A stretch of 64,000 nucleotides of DNA from Psychrobacter immobilis (GCF_904846185.1 NZ_CAJGZQ010000011.1:41773-105772); one strand, 5' to 3'. Positions 39,170 through 48,927 are shown, counted from the first letter of the stretch. Made by a program: numbers and translations. The notes: a model not told the origin generated them from the sequence alone.

Positions 39170-40798
39170 TTATTTTGATTGCGTTTGTAATGCTTGGCGA
39201 ATATGGGTGTCAAACGCGCTAACATAGTCAAAATACTGATGATGAGCATCGTTGCTAAGTATGAATTGCTGGGCTTGTTGGCACATCGCGCTCAAGTCAT
39301 CTATCAGCTCTTGATAGCTTAGGTTTTCTTCTCCTGCGCGCTCAATCAGTTTTATCTCATGCAATAGGGTTTGCTGCTGTGCGTTATTTACGCGAGCATA
39401 ACTTAGATTGACCATCGCCTGACATAGCGCTTTTAAGACCATCAAATCTGCTGCTGCATACCGACGTATCTCGCCTAGTGATGTATTGATAAAATCAGAT
39501 ATTTTGGGAGTATGAGTAACTATGGCTAATATCGCCAAGCGTCGCTGTTTAACTTCGGCTTTCGATGAATCATCGTTTTGTGCCGGTGTATAAAAATGAT
39601 AGGGACTGGGCGGCTGACGACGCATCATAATACTTAAGCAACTGGTCAGTGATTGTACACAGTTGACTGCTGTTTTTGGATCATTGATACCAGGCGATAA
39701 GGCGCGGACGGCGATTTCAGTCATTTGTCCCAAGCTATAAGCAATATCGTTAGAATGAGCCAGTCGTTGTTCGATACGTATACAGCCGGCAAAGCGTTGC
39801 CAAAAAAGCCCGTCAGGGGCACGCGGTACAACAGCTAAAGATGGCGTCGCTGTTTTCTGTTGATTGTTTGGATGATCTGCTGGACGCTGGTAAAAGTAGC
39901 CGATGACGTTTTTATCAGTGACATAATCACCAAGATTAATACGCATTTGCACCACGCCGCCATAGTCTTGTGTCAGTGTAATCAGTGACTCAAGGTAAAA
40001 TTGTTGAACATAACCTGAGCTTGGTGGATAGATGGGCACTGCTGACCAATGATGAAACTGTTCAATGTCATGATGTTCTATATCGCGTTGATGCTGGATA
40101 TCGCAATGATCGCGATACCAATAGTGAATATTATTAATCGCATCATTGCTGGCATTTTGAATCACATGGGAAGCTTGAATGGCATGTACCATATGCTGGA
40201 CAAAGTACACCAGCAACAGCGCACATATAATAGCCATAATAATACCAAAAGTCACGGCGAGCTGTGGCACACCAAAAGCCACGTCATACTTATGGATGGA
40301 TTTTAACACCAATAAACTATAACTAAACGTGCCAATGAACGCCCCCAACACAAATTGATTTGGCGTATCGGTCAAAAAATTGCGCAACAGCCGTGGGCCA
40401 AATTGCGAAGAGGCCATCGACAGCACGGCGATTGTAATGGAAAAGGTCGTGCCTGCTACGCCTAATACTGCACCTGCAATCGCTGTCATGATAGCGCGCG
40501 CCGCATCGTCGTCACCGGTAAAAGCAAAGGTAATCTCTCTGACGGTTTCGCGGTCAAAGTGTTGATCGATAGTGACCAATAAAGGCGCAAGCAATATTCC
40601 AACGATGACGCAAGCCGTTGGGATAAACCAATAAGAGCCGATAAGCTGCTGCCATAGGTTTCTTAGTCGATCAGGCATATCGGTCAGTGTCTGTAGTGAC
40701 CATAATTGGGTAAACTGCTTTAGTCTGTGCGTTATTGTCAGCAATGCAGAGTTAAACCCGCCATTTTCAGGGTGTTTATTCAATATTATATGCTCCAC
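39170..40798 (-). CDS. DUF2254 domain membrane protein
   Basis: The 542-residue product has four hydrophobic segments in its first ~220 residues and a large soluble C-terminal part. FAFTGDDDAARAIMTAIAGAVLGVAGTTFSITIAVLSMASSQFGPRLLRNF (seen at about residues 90-140) and LSPGINDPKTAVNC are characteristic of DUF2254. The role is unknown. GTG 40798 is the start, with AGG about 7 bases upstream. Probably co-transcribed with the antiporter gene. Confidence 0.87.
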   Translation of the reverse strand: MEHIILNKHPENGGFNSALLTITHRLKQFTQLWSLQTLTDMPDRLRNLWQQLIGSYWFIPTACVIVGILLAPLLVTIDQHFDRETVREITFAFTGDDDAARAIMTAIAGAVLGVAGTTFSITIAVLSMASSQFGPRLLRNFLTDTPNQFVLGAFIGTFSYSLLVLKSIHKYDVAFGVPQLAVTFGIIMAIICALLLVYFVQHMVHAIQASHVIQNASNDAINNIHYWYRDHCDIQHQRDIEHHDIEQFHHWSAVPIYPPSSGYVQQFYLESLITLTQDYGGVVQMRINLGDYVTDKNVIGYFYQRPADHPNNQQKTATPSLAVVPRAPDGLFWQRFAGCIRIEQRLAHSNDIAYSLGQMTEIAVRALSPGINDPKTAVNCVQSLTSCLSIMMRRQPPSPYHFYTPAQNDDSSKAEVKQRRLAILAIVTHTPKISDFINTSLGEIRRYAAADLMVLKALCQAMVNLSYARVNNAQQQTLLHEIKLIERAGEENLSYQELIDDLSAMCQQAQQFILSNDAHHQYFDYVSAFDTHIRQALQTQSK

Positions 40799-40914
40799 AA
40801 GTGACCTAAAAATTGACCCATTTTTTATTACTAAGCTACGATTTTGTTTGGCTAATAAAAACTCTTAAAAGTAAATTAGCTTATCATATAACAGATTGCG
40901 CACAAAAATTTAGT

Positions 40915-40948
40915 AAAAAATAAGCCCCTATCATAGGAGCTTATTTTT
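40915..40948 (-). terminator. Terminator of the M66 protease gene
   Basis: AAATAAGC-CCCTA and TAGG-A-GCTTATTT form a stem with one mismatch and a 3-base loop; on the - strand the stem ends in T6. It lies 20 bases after the protease stop. Confidence 0.75.
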
Positions 40949-40967
40949 AGCATGATGGATTGTTTTG

Positions 40968-43961
40968 TTAATTGACTAGATTGTCAATCCAATTGCTTAT
41001 CGCAGTGCTTACTTTTGCTAGCACTGATGGCTCTTCTTTACTGTCCATACTTAATGAACGCGTTTGCATATCATCCGTCGATACTGGCTGTTTTTGCAGA
41101 CTATCTACGATTAACGGTAGATTATTACCAGCGGTTGCTAAGATAAAGCTTGGGTTTTTGGTTAACGTTGTCCACTTCTGATTCCAGCCACCACTACAAT
41201 TGTAAGTAATTAAGCTTCCGCGATTATCTACTAAATTACCAGTACGCAAATCAAAGCATTTGCCACCTTGTTTGATTTGGTCGGTACCGTTCATCTCCCA
41301 AACTTGCGCTGGCGAGTCCAAGCTACAAGCACCCAAAACCACCCAAGAACCTTGTTCCGTTAAACACTGATCTAATGCCATTTTGCTGTGAATTTTACCT
41401 TTAAGATCGTAAATCCACTGTTCAGAGTCATCACCAGTACAGCCACTTGGGCCGCTAATAAAGCTATTTAACTTACCACCTTCTAGAGTTTCAACTTTAA
41501 GGCAGTTGTTGCCATTACGGATAGTAGTCACATTATCTAAAGGTTTATCATCTTGTAGCTCTAAATCTATAACAAACTTTTGAAATTCGGTAAGTGCTTC
41601 AGGCTCTTTTTTGATTAAATCCGTACGATATACATTGACCCAACGGTTTAGACGATTTAGAGTTTCTTGCTGCTTCTCATAACGCTCTAATGTTTGGAGT
41701 GCTAAAGGGCTAAGCTCATCACGATACTCTTTGTAAGAATCATATAACAACTGACCGTTGGCGTCTAAACTAATAGTCGAATGTTCTGCTTGAGCAAGAA
41801 GTTTCTGCTCTAAGATTGGCAATTCTACCTTTCTTAGTGCCGTATAGCCCTGTTCTTTACCAAAGGTAACCGCGGGTTTAATCGCATCACTATATTGACG
41901 AATATCAATGGTTGAAAGCTGTACTTGTGCTTCATTGACCTTTTTACAGTACAAATCTACTTTTTTCGGGTTGTCTGCAATCGCTAAATTAACATGGAAC
42001 TTATTGGCGTTACTGGTCATCCGATTAGGAGCCAACGCAATATCATTAATCGTGTTATTACTATAAGTAACGCTTAACCAGCAGCTTGCTGATTCAAGCG
42101 AGTTATGCGGTGTCGGTAACTCAAAAACGTTGCCCCAGTTACCACGTGCTTCTGGATAAATGATGCCTTTTTGCGCGACAGGGTCATAACCGCCTAAAAT
42201 GGTAAAGACTGGCACGCCCTGCAAACGTGGTTTTAAGTAATTACCATCCGCGCTGTTGTACCAAACGTTTTTGGATTCTTTCCACACTTTAGGCTGGATG
42301 ACTTCCATCTTTCTAAGCTCAGCATTCCATTTCTTATAGCCAGTTGGTGAATCAGCGTCAAATACTGCTTTATCAAATGCTGGCTGGATCTTAATTTTTG
42401 TACTATAACCCGTATAGTGAGTATAGTTTGAATAAGCGCCACTCTGTGATCCACCAGACATCGCATCGCGACCATAGCCATAGGTGGCTAAGAAAAGAGG
42501 TTTACCTGTGAGGCCATCACCCTCGACCTGTCGTGGCCAGTCTAAGTTGCTGCGCATTTTGTTTCTGACGCCATTATAGCCCCAGCCACTATTGGAATGA
42601 TGCTCGGCCCAAAAGAAATCGCCGTTCTGTTCACCAGGATAATGACCCAAGCCATAATGATGACCGATTTCGTGGCTGAACTCATTACCTTGAGAGTCGA
42701 TTAGGGTCAACATACCATTACCGCCGCTTAAGCCGTGGTTATATTCACCATTCTTATATTTACCGCGAGCGTGATGCGCATTGACGTTCTGGGTCAATTG
42801 CGGTTGCTCTTGACTTTGCATTGAAGCACTGGTGACGCCCCAATTGGCTAAATTAATGCCAACACCAAAGGTTGATTTCGCGGTGTTTTCGCGCATATCA
42901 CCAGCATAAACGCCAGCATCATTTGAGTCACTGACTGAATCATAAATAGTGCCATTGGCGACCATTACTCGTTCGAGCTTCATGTCATCATAGCTAGCAA
43001 CGGTCATTTGTGCTGCTGGAATGGTTTGGAAGTAGTCTGAACCCGCTCTTTCTGGATCGCGTAGCATATAATGACCCCAAGATTGAGGTGCATCCGTTAA
43101 CATGCCCAGACGGATATTGGTCAATACCAACTCACCAGGGGCGGCAAAATCTATGTTATCTTCTGACAGTTCACCGCTACGATTTTGGTCATCCACAATG
43201 CGAATTTTGAGACCACCTTGTACCTCATCCCAGTTGAGTTTGGTTGACCATGCGCGCTTACTGTAAGCAACGCGTGCGCGCTGATCAGTGTTAGTCTGAT
43301 CCGTGTCTGGGATTTGAGTCGGATCGGCTAAATTGACAGTTCGTAATAAAACCCCATCTTGATAAATCTCTACAACTAGCTCATCAATGTCACCCATTTC
43401 AAGCGTAGGTGTCACTAATAACAGCGCCTCTTTTTCTGCCGTTAGGCGCGGCATGTTTTTTGCTTCGTTACCCTGTGGATCAACGGTATGATTCTGCCCA
43501 AACTGTATCATCGCTTGAAATTCGCCAACCAAGTCTGGACGAATAGTACGAATTTCTCCCGCTCTACCATCGTGGTCAAAAAACCCTAATAAATAAAAAT
43601 CAGCAATATCCTTTTTTGGTTCTGGATATTTGATAGGCGTAGCTGGCACAAGTGGCGTAGCAGGAATGCTCGTTATTGGTGGCTTAATAGGCGTGCTTGG
43701 CCCAATTGGCGTTGCAGGAATACTTATTATTGGTGGTTTAATAGGCGTAGTCACCGGTGGCTTAATAGGTGTACTTGGTTCAAGTGGCGTAGCAGGAATA
43801 CTCGTTATTGGTGGTTTAACAGGCGGCGTTTCTACTGGTAGACTAACGGTTGGTGGTACAAGTGATGATGTGCTGCCATCACCTTCACCACAAGCAGAAA
43901 GCATAATGGATACGACACAAATGCTTAGCGCTGTTACTGGGAATGCTATTGTATTTTTCAA
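40968..43961 (-). CDS. M66 (StcE/TagA-like) zinc metalloprotease lipoprotein with ricin-type lectin domain
   Basis: A 997-residue secreted lipoprotein. The signal ends in LSAC with the lipid-bearing Cys24; Gly follows, so outer-membrane sorting is likely. Residues ~35-110 are a proline-rich linker with three copies of a unit of form KPPxxSIPATPxxPxTPIK. The peptidase region includes a StcE-like N module (GEFQAMIQFGQNHTVDPQGNEAKN) and the zinc site HEIGHHYGLGH at residues 430-440, matching the metzincin HExxHxxGxxH. Three QxW motifs near residues 843, 887 and 928 mark a ricin-type beta-trefoil. StcE and TagA cleave mucin-type glycoproteins; the substrate here is unknown. Confidence 0.9.
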   Translation of the reverse strand: MKNTIAFPVTALSICVVSIMLSACGEGDGSTSSLVPPTVSLPVETPPVKPPITSIPATPLEPSTPIKPPVTTPIKPPIISIPATPIGPSTPIKPPITSIPATPLVPATPIKYPEPKKDIADFYLLGFFDHDGRAGEIRTIRPDLVGEFQAMIQFGQNHTVDPQGNEAKNMPRLTAEKEALLLVTPTLEMGDIDELVVEIYQDGVLLRTVNLADPTQIPDTDQTNTDQRARVAYSKRAWSTKLNWDEVQGGLKIRIVDDQNRSGELSEDNIDFAAPGELVLTNIRLGMLTDAPQSWGHYMLRDPERAGSDYFQTIPAAQMTVASYDDMKLERVMVANGTIYDSVSDSNDAGVYAGDMRENTAKSTFGVGINLANWGVTSASMQSQEQPQLTQNVNAHHARGKYKNGEYNHGLSGGNGMLTLIDSQGNEFSHEIGHHYGLGHYPGEQNGDFFWAEHHSNSGWGYNGVRNKMRSNLDWPRQVEGDGLTGKPLFLATYGYGRDAMSGGSQSGAYSNYTHYTGYSTKIKIQPAFDKAVFDADSPTGYKKWNAELRKMEVIQPKVWKESKNVWYNSADGNYLKPRLQGVPVFTILGGYDPVAQKGIIYPEARGNWGNVFELPTPHNSLESASCWLSVTYSNNTINDIALAPNRMTSNANKFHVNLAIADNPKKVDLYCKKVNEAQVQLSTIDIRQYSDAIKPAVTFGKEQGYTALRKVELPILEQKLLAQAEHSTISLDANGQLLYDSYKEYRDELSPLALQTLERYEKQQETLNRLNRWVNVYRTDLIKKEPEALTEFQKFVIDLELQDDKPLDNVTTIRNGNNCLKVETLEGGKLNSFISGPSGCTGDDSEQWIYDLKGKIHSKMALDQCLTEQGSWVVLGACSLDSPAQVWEMNGTDQIKQGGKCFDLRTGNLVDNRGSLITYNCSGGWNQKWTTLTKNPSFILATAGNNLPLIVDSLQKQPVSTDDMQTRSLSMDSKEEPSVLAKVSTAISNWIDNLVN
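43620..43850 (-). repeat. In-frame tandem repeats encoding the proline-rich linker of the M66 protein
   Basis: Three imperfect repeats encode the Pro/Thr/Ile-rich units after the lipobox. Near-identical DNA units (for example around 43630-43690, 43690-43750 and 43770-43830) suggest recent slippage or recombination, so repeat number may vary between strains. Confidence 0.75.
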
Positions 43962-44113
43962 GTTATTGCTCTAATAAAGTTTAAGGCAATATAACAGCTG
44001 TGTTAGCATCTCGTACGAATTTTGTTCGATTTATAATAATAAGTTCTATTATAACCTCTAGTGAAAACTAATTTTTATTATTCAATATGTCTCATTCGTT
44101 ACTAACGCTTTTC

Positions 44114-45664
44114 TTAATTCGTCTTTGGGTTATCTGATTCAGTAATGATATCGCCTTTATGATTAAAGAGATTACCATTGGTTTTAATTTGAGAGTCATT
44201 CAAATCCTTAGGAATAAGAATCTCATTGTCCCGCTCATCGCATTCAATATCACTGTCTTTATCATAAGCTATTGGGTCAAAGTGTGGGGTGCCTTTGATC
44301 GGCTCATTCTTGTCTAATGCTGCAGTGGTCGCCGAGGTTTTTCTAAATAAATTTGATTGACCGCCTTTGATGCCTTTTCCATTAGAATCAGCTTTCTTAC
44401 GTGGCTCACTATTGGCAAAAATAGCATTTAGCGGTAGATCTAACTGTTGCTTGGCATAAGCTTCCGTATTCTCAAAACGATTGACTAGCAAGCTAAGCCA
44501 AGGTTTTTGATCCTCTGGCCCCATCTCATCTAGCTCATCTTTGATAGGCAAGGGGTAAGGTAGGGTGCGATAAAAATCCCATAATGTCATTTTGCTCAAA
44601 TCTCTCTTGAGCACATAATCATTATCTTCAGTCATGGTGATTAAATTGCTGTCTTGCAGATAATTAATATAGGTATACCATTTTGGTAGCTCTTTGCGTC
44701 CTAGCACGTTACGTAGCGCTTGTTCGCTTACCGCTTCGCCTTTTAAATGATGGGTATAAACGAGGTTTAGCATATCGAGCAAACTTAGGAGCGGGTGGCG
44801 TGGATAGACCTCTTCAGTCTCAAAAATCGTCAAGGTATAGCTAATCTCAACACCTAATAGAATTAAATTCCAAGACAAATATATCCATAATAAGAAGATG
44901 GGCAGTGCCGCAAAAGCCCCGTAAATCGCTTCATAACTGGTGAAATTTGCCATTACTGTACCAAACAGGTGCTTCATCAGCTCGAATACGATAGCGACGA
45001 AGAGACCAGCAATGGCTGCATTTTTCGCGGGTACGCGTGCTTTTGGGATAAACCAGTACATACCAATAAAGCCTGCAACAGTGATACCAATGGATACGGC
45101 TTGTACCCAAAAAGACCAGTCAATGCCATAACCAGCGATTTGTCGATTTAAAAAACTCAAACTTTGTACCGCGCTTGAAGCAAGAAATGCCGTACCCAGT
45201 ACTAACGGTCCTAACGTGACGATGGTCCAATAGCGCAGCATACTTTTCATACCGCCAGAGCGGTTTTCCACCCGCCAGATTTGGTTAAATGCGCGCTCGA
45301 TGGTTGTTAACGTCATAATGGTCGTAAAAAATAACACCATCGCCCCAATGATGGTTAGATTTGAGGATTTTTCAGCAAAGCTATTGATGTACTCACTGAC
45401 CTGCATGCTTGATTGTGGTAGCAAGTTACTATAAATCACTTCATATATCTGTGCTCTAACGGATGCAAGTGCGGGGACAGAAGATAGGATCATCAATAGG
45501 ACGGTTAGGACGGGTACAATTGACAACATAGTCGTGTAGGTCAGCGATGCCGCTTTTTGCTGGCAATTGTCTTCAAAAAAGTGCCGAGTCAAGAATCGTA
45601 AAAATTGAAACCAGCGTTGATGTAAAAACGGGATTTTTTTTGATAAATTTTCCATATCGACCAT
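44114..45664 (-). CDS. YihY/BrkB family inner-membrane protein
   Basis: The 516-residue protein has a YihY domain with about six hydrophobic segments in residues 30-280 (FFEDNCQQKAASLTYTTMLSIVPVL is the family start). The remaining ~230 residues are hydrophilic, with a winged-helix-like segment (residues ~290-380) and an acidic tail. Such long forms exist in other gamma- and betaproteobacteria; the tail's role is unknown. Members were once thought to be RNase BN, which is not correct. ATG 45664 or 45655 may be used. Confidence 0.88.
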   Translation of the reverse strand: MVDMENLSKKIPFLHQRWFQFLRFLTRHFFEDNCQQKAASLTYTTMLSIVPVLTVLLMILSSVPALASVRAQIYEVIYSNLLPQSSMQVSEYINSFAEKSSNLTIIGAMVLFFTTIMTLTTIERAFNQIWRVENRSGGMKSMLRYWTIVTLGPLVLGTAFLASSAVQSLSFLNRQIAGYGIDWSFWVQAVSIGITVAGFIGMYWFIPKARVPAKNAAIAGLFVAIVFELMKHLFGTVMANFTSYEAIYGAFAALPIFLLWIYLSWNLILLGVEISYTLTIFETEEVYPRHPLLSLLDMLNLVYTHHLKGEAVSEQALRNVLGRKELPKWYTYINYLQDSNLITMTEDNDYVLKRDLSKMTLWDFYRTLPYPLPIKDELDEMGPEDQKPWLSLLVNRFENTEAYAKQQLDLPLNAIFANSEPRKKADSNGKGIKGGQSNLFRKTSATTAALDKNEPIKGTPHFDPIAYDKDSDIECDERDNEILIPKDLNDSQIKTNGNLFNHKGDIITESDNPKTN

Positions 45665-46079
45665 TTAGCAGGTGTTTGAGTGACAGTAGTGTAACAAAGA
45701 TATGCTGTTACCATCTGCGGTTTAATTGTGTCAAAATGCACAGCAGCAACCTTTCTAGCAGGCTATTAGCGACAATGTGTACCAAGGCTGTTTGCATGTC
45801 GGTGAATGACTGGGGCATAATATATGCCTATATTGCGTTATCTGTCACAGATTATGTATATAGTCATTCCACTATAAAATTATTACAGCGTTAACCTCGC
45901 TTGAGGTATTTAATATACATCTACACTCGGTTGCCTTGTACTAGTACTATTTTTAAATTGAATCGACTATAGCTACATAATCAATGAGGTTTTATGCTAA
46001 AGAAATAGACTGCATAGAAGCGGTTGTAGGTGATTAGAATCAACAATAACATTAATGGTTTTATGAGGAAGTATTGCTA
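45665..46079. other. Divergent gap between the YihY gene and wrbA
   Basis: No convincing gene. Two small dyads occur: GGCATA-ATA-TATGCC (45814-45828) and ACCTC-GCTT-GAGGT (about 45894-45907). A 115-residue frame that starts inside the YihY gene was judged spurious. Promoters for both flanking genes must lie here but none is clear. Confidence 0.35.
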
Positions 46080-46697
46080 ATGAGTCAGACCGCCCCTTAT
46101 GTTTTGGTGCTCTATTATTCAAATTACGGTACGACTAAGACATTGGCTTATGCTATCGCTCAAGGTATTGAGGATGCTGGTATGACAGCCCGTATCCGTA
46201 CTGTACCAACGGTTGCACCCGAGACCACATCGAGCAAGCCTGCAATACCTGATGAAGGTGACTTGTATTGCACTATGGACGATCTAAAAGACTGTATGGG
46301 TTTGGCGCTTGGTAGCCCGACGCACTTCGGTAATATGGCTGCTCCCATGAAATATTTTTGGGATAATACGGTCACTATTTGGCTGGCAGGTAATTTACAG
46401 AACAAACCTGCTGCTGTATTTACTGCCACTGGCTCGATGCATGGCGGTCAAGAGACGACATTGCTGACCATGATGTTGCCGTTGATGCATCACGGCATGA
46501 TCCTTGTTGGTGTGCCTTATGCTGAGCCTGCGCTTAATCGTACTCATCGTGGTGGCTCGCCTTATGGTGCCAGCCACGTGAGTGGGGCGTTGCATGATCA
46601 ACCTATCTCAGCAGATGAGCGCGAGTTGGCTATCGCCCAAGGTCGTCGCTTGGCTATTAGTGCTACTGCATTGGCGCAAGCTAACTGGACACGCTAA
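46080..46697 (+). CDS. wrbA: NAD(P)H:quinone oxidoreductase WrbA
   Basis: A 205-residue flavodoxin-fold FMN enzyme that reduces quinones by two electrons. FMN-binding motifs are YYSNYGTTKTLA, SPTHFGNMAAPMKYFWD and GSMHGGQETTLLTMM ... VGVPYAEPAL. ATG 46080 has GAGGAA 9 bases upstream. The DUF2069 gene follows, a neighbour pair known from pseudomonads. Confidence 0.96.
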   Translation: MSQTAPYVLVLYYSNYGTTKTLAYAIAQGIEDAGMTARIRTVPTVAPETTSSKPAIPDEGDLYCTMDDLKDCMGLALGSPTHFGNMAAPMKYFWDNTVTIWLAGNLQNKPAAVFTATGSMHGGQETTLLTMMLPLMHHGMILVGVPYAEPALNRTHRGGSPYGASHVSGALHDQPISADERELAIAQGRRLAISATALAQANWTR

Positions 46698-46759
46698 GCG
46701 GATTTTTATAGCATGCAACGTCTTATATAACGCTATTAATTAGGAAATAAATATATCTA

Positions 46760-47236
46760 ATGGTCACAAACCGCTCCGATAGTGAGATAAGCGCACCAGC
46801 CAAAAAATCTGCCAAACCTGCCAAACTTAAAAAGCCAATTACGCCCATTCGTCAGCGCTTGATGGTGACTTGGCTGATTTGGTTGGTTTATAGACTGCTT
46901 GGGCTACCTGTTTTTATCAATGTTTTTAATCCCAGTAGTCCTGATGTCATTGGCGGTATCGCCTGGCAAGCATTATGGCTAGTACCAGCATTTATTTTGA
47001 CGCCCGCGATACTACGGGGTCGTTCGCCATATGTGCTATTGATAGGCAGTATGCTTACCTTGGTTTATTTGGGGGCGAGTGGTGTAGTGCTGTTTACCCG
47101 CGTTTACGGCAGCAGTTGGGCAGAGATAGTGGTTTATTTGCTTGATTTTGTCTTATTACTGACAATCAATATTTGGTTGTTTATTCTACTAAAGCGTCTT
47201 CCTTCAATGAACAACGTCGTTAAGCAGCCACGTTAG
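46760..47236 (+). CDS. DUF2069 membrane protein
   Basis: A 158-residue product with a basic Lys/Ala-rich N-terminal 30 residues, then four hydrophobic segments (about residues 38-55, 66-82, 88-110, 120-145). The arrangement and position after wrbA fit DUF2069, a small inner-membrane family of unknown function. An AGGAAA lies 12 bases before the ATG, wider than ideal. Confidence 0.82.
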   Translation: MVTNRSDSEISAPAKKSAKPAKLKKPITPIRQRLMVTWLIWLVYRLLGLPVFINVFNPSSPDVIGGIAWQALWLVPAFILTPAILRGRSPYVLLIGSMLTLVYLGASGVVLFTRVYGSSWAEIVVYLLDFVLLLTINIWLFILLKRLPSMNNVVKQPR

Positions 47237-47260
47237 TTGATTTAGCGAAGTGTAAGACAA

Positions 47261-47296
47261 AAAAAGCGGCGCTCTATTTAGAGCGCCGCTTTTTTT
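47261..47296. terminator. Strong bidirectional terminator
   Basis: AGCGGCGCTCT and AGAGCGCCGCT form an 11-base GC-rich stem with a 4-base loop, flanked by an A run and T6-7. It serves the converging DUF2069 (+) and DUF3108 (-) genes. Confidence 0.97.
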
Positions 47297-47325
47297 ATGC
47301 TATTTCTGCTTATTTAATAAAAAGC

Positions 47326-48096
47326 TTAATTTACTTTGGTTAATTCTAAATCCATCTTTTTGCCATCATTAATTTGGCTAACTTTTACTGGTAGGTAGTC
47401 TAAGCTTGGTGCCAGCCAAAAACTGGTAGAACGACTATTGTCATCGTGGATACGGTCGACACGTACGGTATCAAATGTGCCAGCTGGAACGGTAATCTTG
47501 GTGTTGCCAGATTTTTTAAAAGGGGTTTTCTCTATTTTGTCTTTTTTCGCCATGTAATAGTTGCCAGAGAATTTACCGTTCAATAAATCTTGGCGAATTT
47601 GTACTTCCAAACTTAAATCATCAAAAGCTTGTTGTGCCATGTTCATGGTCGTCGATTTGCCTTTATAGTTACTCACCACCTTTTTACTGCTTGGATTGAA
47701 GTCTAGTTTGTGCGTGCGACCAACGCCTAATAGCTTATAAGTAGTGCTGGCTTGAGTCGGAATGACATTATTACCGTTGATGGTAAAAGTGCTGTTTTGC
47801 GAAGCACTTGCAACACCTGCCACCCGAGCATTGACATTGTATTTCCAAGTATTGCCTGATTTGTTAAGCGTGCGAGTAGCCGTACCTTTATATTTGTCTT
47901 CAACGGTGAAGCTGTAGTTGGCGCTTGAAGGTTCGATATTCTTTGCACTGGCAAGAGTAGGTGCAGTCATACTTATCGCTCCAATCGTAGCAATACTGGC
48001 CCCAGTGGTTAAGGCGGTTAAAAACTTAGACTTGCTGCGTTTAGTATTATTAGTATCGGTTGTTAATGACTTTTGATCGTTTGATAAAAAACTCAT
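47326..48096 (-). CDS. DUF3108 periplasmic protein
   Basis: A 256-residue product with an extended n-region then a signal segment (ALTTGASIATIGAISMTAPTLASA), cleaved probably after ASA near residue 50. The mature part is a lipocalin-like beta-rich DUF3108 (YKGTATRTL, RTHKLDFNPSSKKV, FDTVRVDRIHDDNSRSTSFWLAPSLDYLPVKV). Some DUF3108 proteins are linked to envelope or lipid handling, not proven here. ATG 48096 is chosen because AAGGA lies 6 bases before it, whereas it abuts the upstream ATG 48102. Confidence 0.82.
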   Translation of the reverse strand: MSFLSNDQKSLTTDTNNTKRSKSKFLTALTTGASIATIGAISMTAPTLASAKNIEPSSANYSFTVEDKYKGTATRTLNKSGNTWKYNVNARVAGVASASQNSTFTINGNNVIPTQASTTYKLLGVGRTHKLDFNPSSKKVVSNYKGKSTTMNMAQQAFDDLSLEVQIRQDLLNGKFSGNYYMAKKDKIEKTPFKKSGNTKITVPAGTFDTVRVDRIHDDNSRSTSFWLAPSLDYLPVKVSQINDGKKMDLELTKVN

Positions 48097-48479
48097 GGAC
48101 ATTCCTTAATCGCTATTTATGGCATTGCTTATAACTATTGTTATTTTCTCAAGGACTATAATGGTCATGTTCTGCTATCTTTTCAAGAGTGCCAGCTGTC
48201 CCTGTGGTGTTGCTATTGTAGTCAAGGTTGCTGGCATCGATCGCTATATCATCAGGCGTCACTTGCGTGAGTTGAGTAAGTAGGAGTAAGTTAATCGGTC
48301 AGTTGTAAATGATATGCGGTAACTTATCAGTGTTGAAATTTAGCACTCATATGGCTGCTTTTAAAATCTTGCTAAGGCCTTTAATACGGTGCAATCCAAT
48401 CAAATAACTGTTCATAAACGTCATTACCAACTAAATAATCCACGATATGCAAAATTCTTGTAAATTTTTGGGCTTTACA
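48097..48479. other. Divergent gap, DUF3108 side
   Basis: Non-coding. One half of a CIRCE-like element, TTAGCACTC (48340-48348), occurs but its mirror half GAGTGCTAA is missing at the required 9-base spacing. No other element was recognised. Confidence 0.4.
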
Positions 48480-48508
48480 CTTGAAGCTAACTCACTTTGC
48501 CCCCACTT
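48480..48508 (+). promoter_or_regulatory. Heat-shock (sigma32) promoter of groESL
   Basis: CTTGAA (48480-48485), 14 bases, then CCCCCACTT (48500-48508) closely match the sigma32 consensus (CTTGAA, 13-15 bases, CCCCATnT). The leader to groES would be about 120 bases. This implies RpoH control of the chaperonin operon. Confidence 0.8.
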
Positions 48509-48636
48509 TTTGATACAAGCTCAAAGCTTATCTTTAGAATGCTGTTTTAAGCAGTAATGCCTATAGATATTGGTATTGAGACCATTAATTCAAATAAACC
48601 CTTACTGCAAATAACCAAATTATTGGAGACATATTG

Positions 48637-48927
48637 ATGAATATTCGTCCTTTACATGATCGCATCGTTGTCCGCCGCATAGAAGAAGAAACAAAAACGG
48701 CTGGTGGTATCTTGCTTCCTGGTTCTGCTCAAGAAAAACCTTCACAAGGTGAAGTACTAGCAACTGGTAACGGTCAGATTCGTGACAACGGCGAAACTCG
48801 CGCGTTAGATGTAAAAACTGGCGACAAAGTCTTGTTCGGTCAATATGCTGGTCAAACCGTGAAAGTTGACGGCGAAGAACTATTGATTATGAAAGAATCT
48901 GATGTATTGGGTGTGTTAGAAGGCTAG
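48637..48927 (+). CDS. groES: Co-chaperonin GroES
   Basis: GroES (96 residues) is the heptameric lid of Gro[20 protein letters not shown], the mobile loop [23 protein letters not shown] and the end [10 protein letters not shown] match the family. GGAG lies 8 bases before ATG 48637; an in-frame TTG 3 bases earlier is not needed. groEL follows after 105 bases. Confidence 0.99.
   Translation: MNIRPLHDRIVVRRIEEETKTAGGILLPGSAQEKPSQGEVLATGNGQIRDNGETRALDVKTGDKVLFGQYAGQTVKVDGEELLIMKESDVLGVLEG

Noticed and set aside
43630..43974. 114-residue + strand frame rich in Gly, Ile and Val
   Set aside because: It is the antisense shadow of the proline-rich repeats of the M66 gene.
45547..45894. 115-residue + strand frame near the start of the YihY gene
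   Set aside because: It begins antisense within the YihY coding region, has no ribosome site, and its composition is not protein-like.
48340..48348. TTAGCACTC, identical to one half of the CIRCE element
   Set aside because: The other half (GAGTGCTAA) is not present at 9-base spacing; the nearest similar bases are too far away and incomplete.
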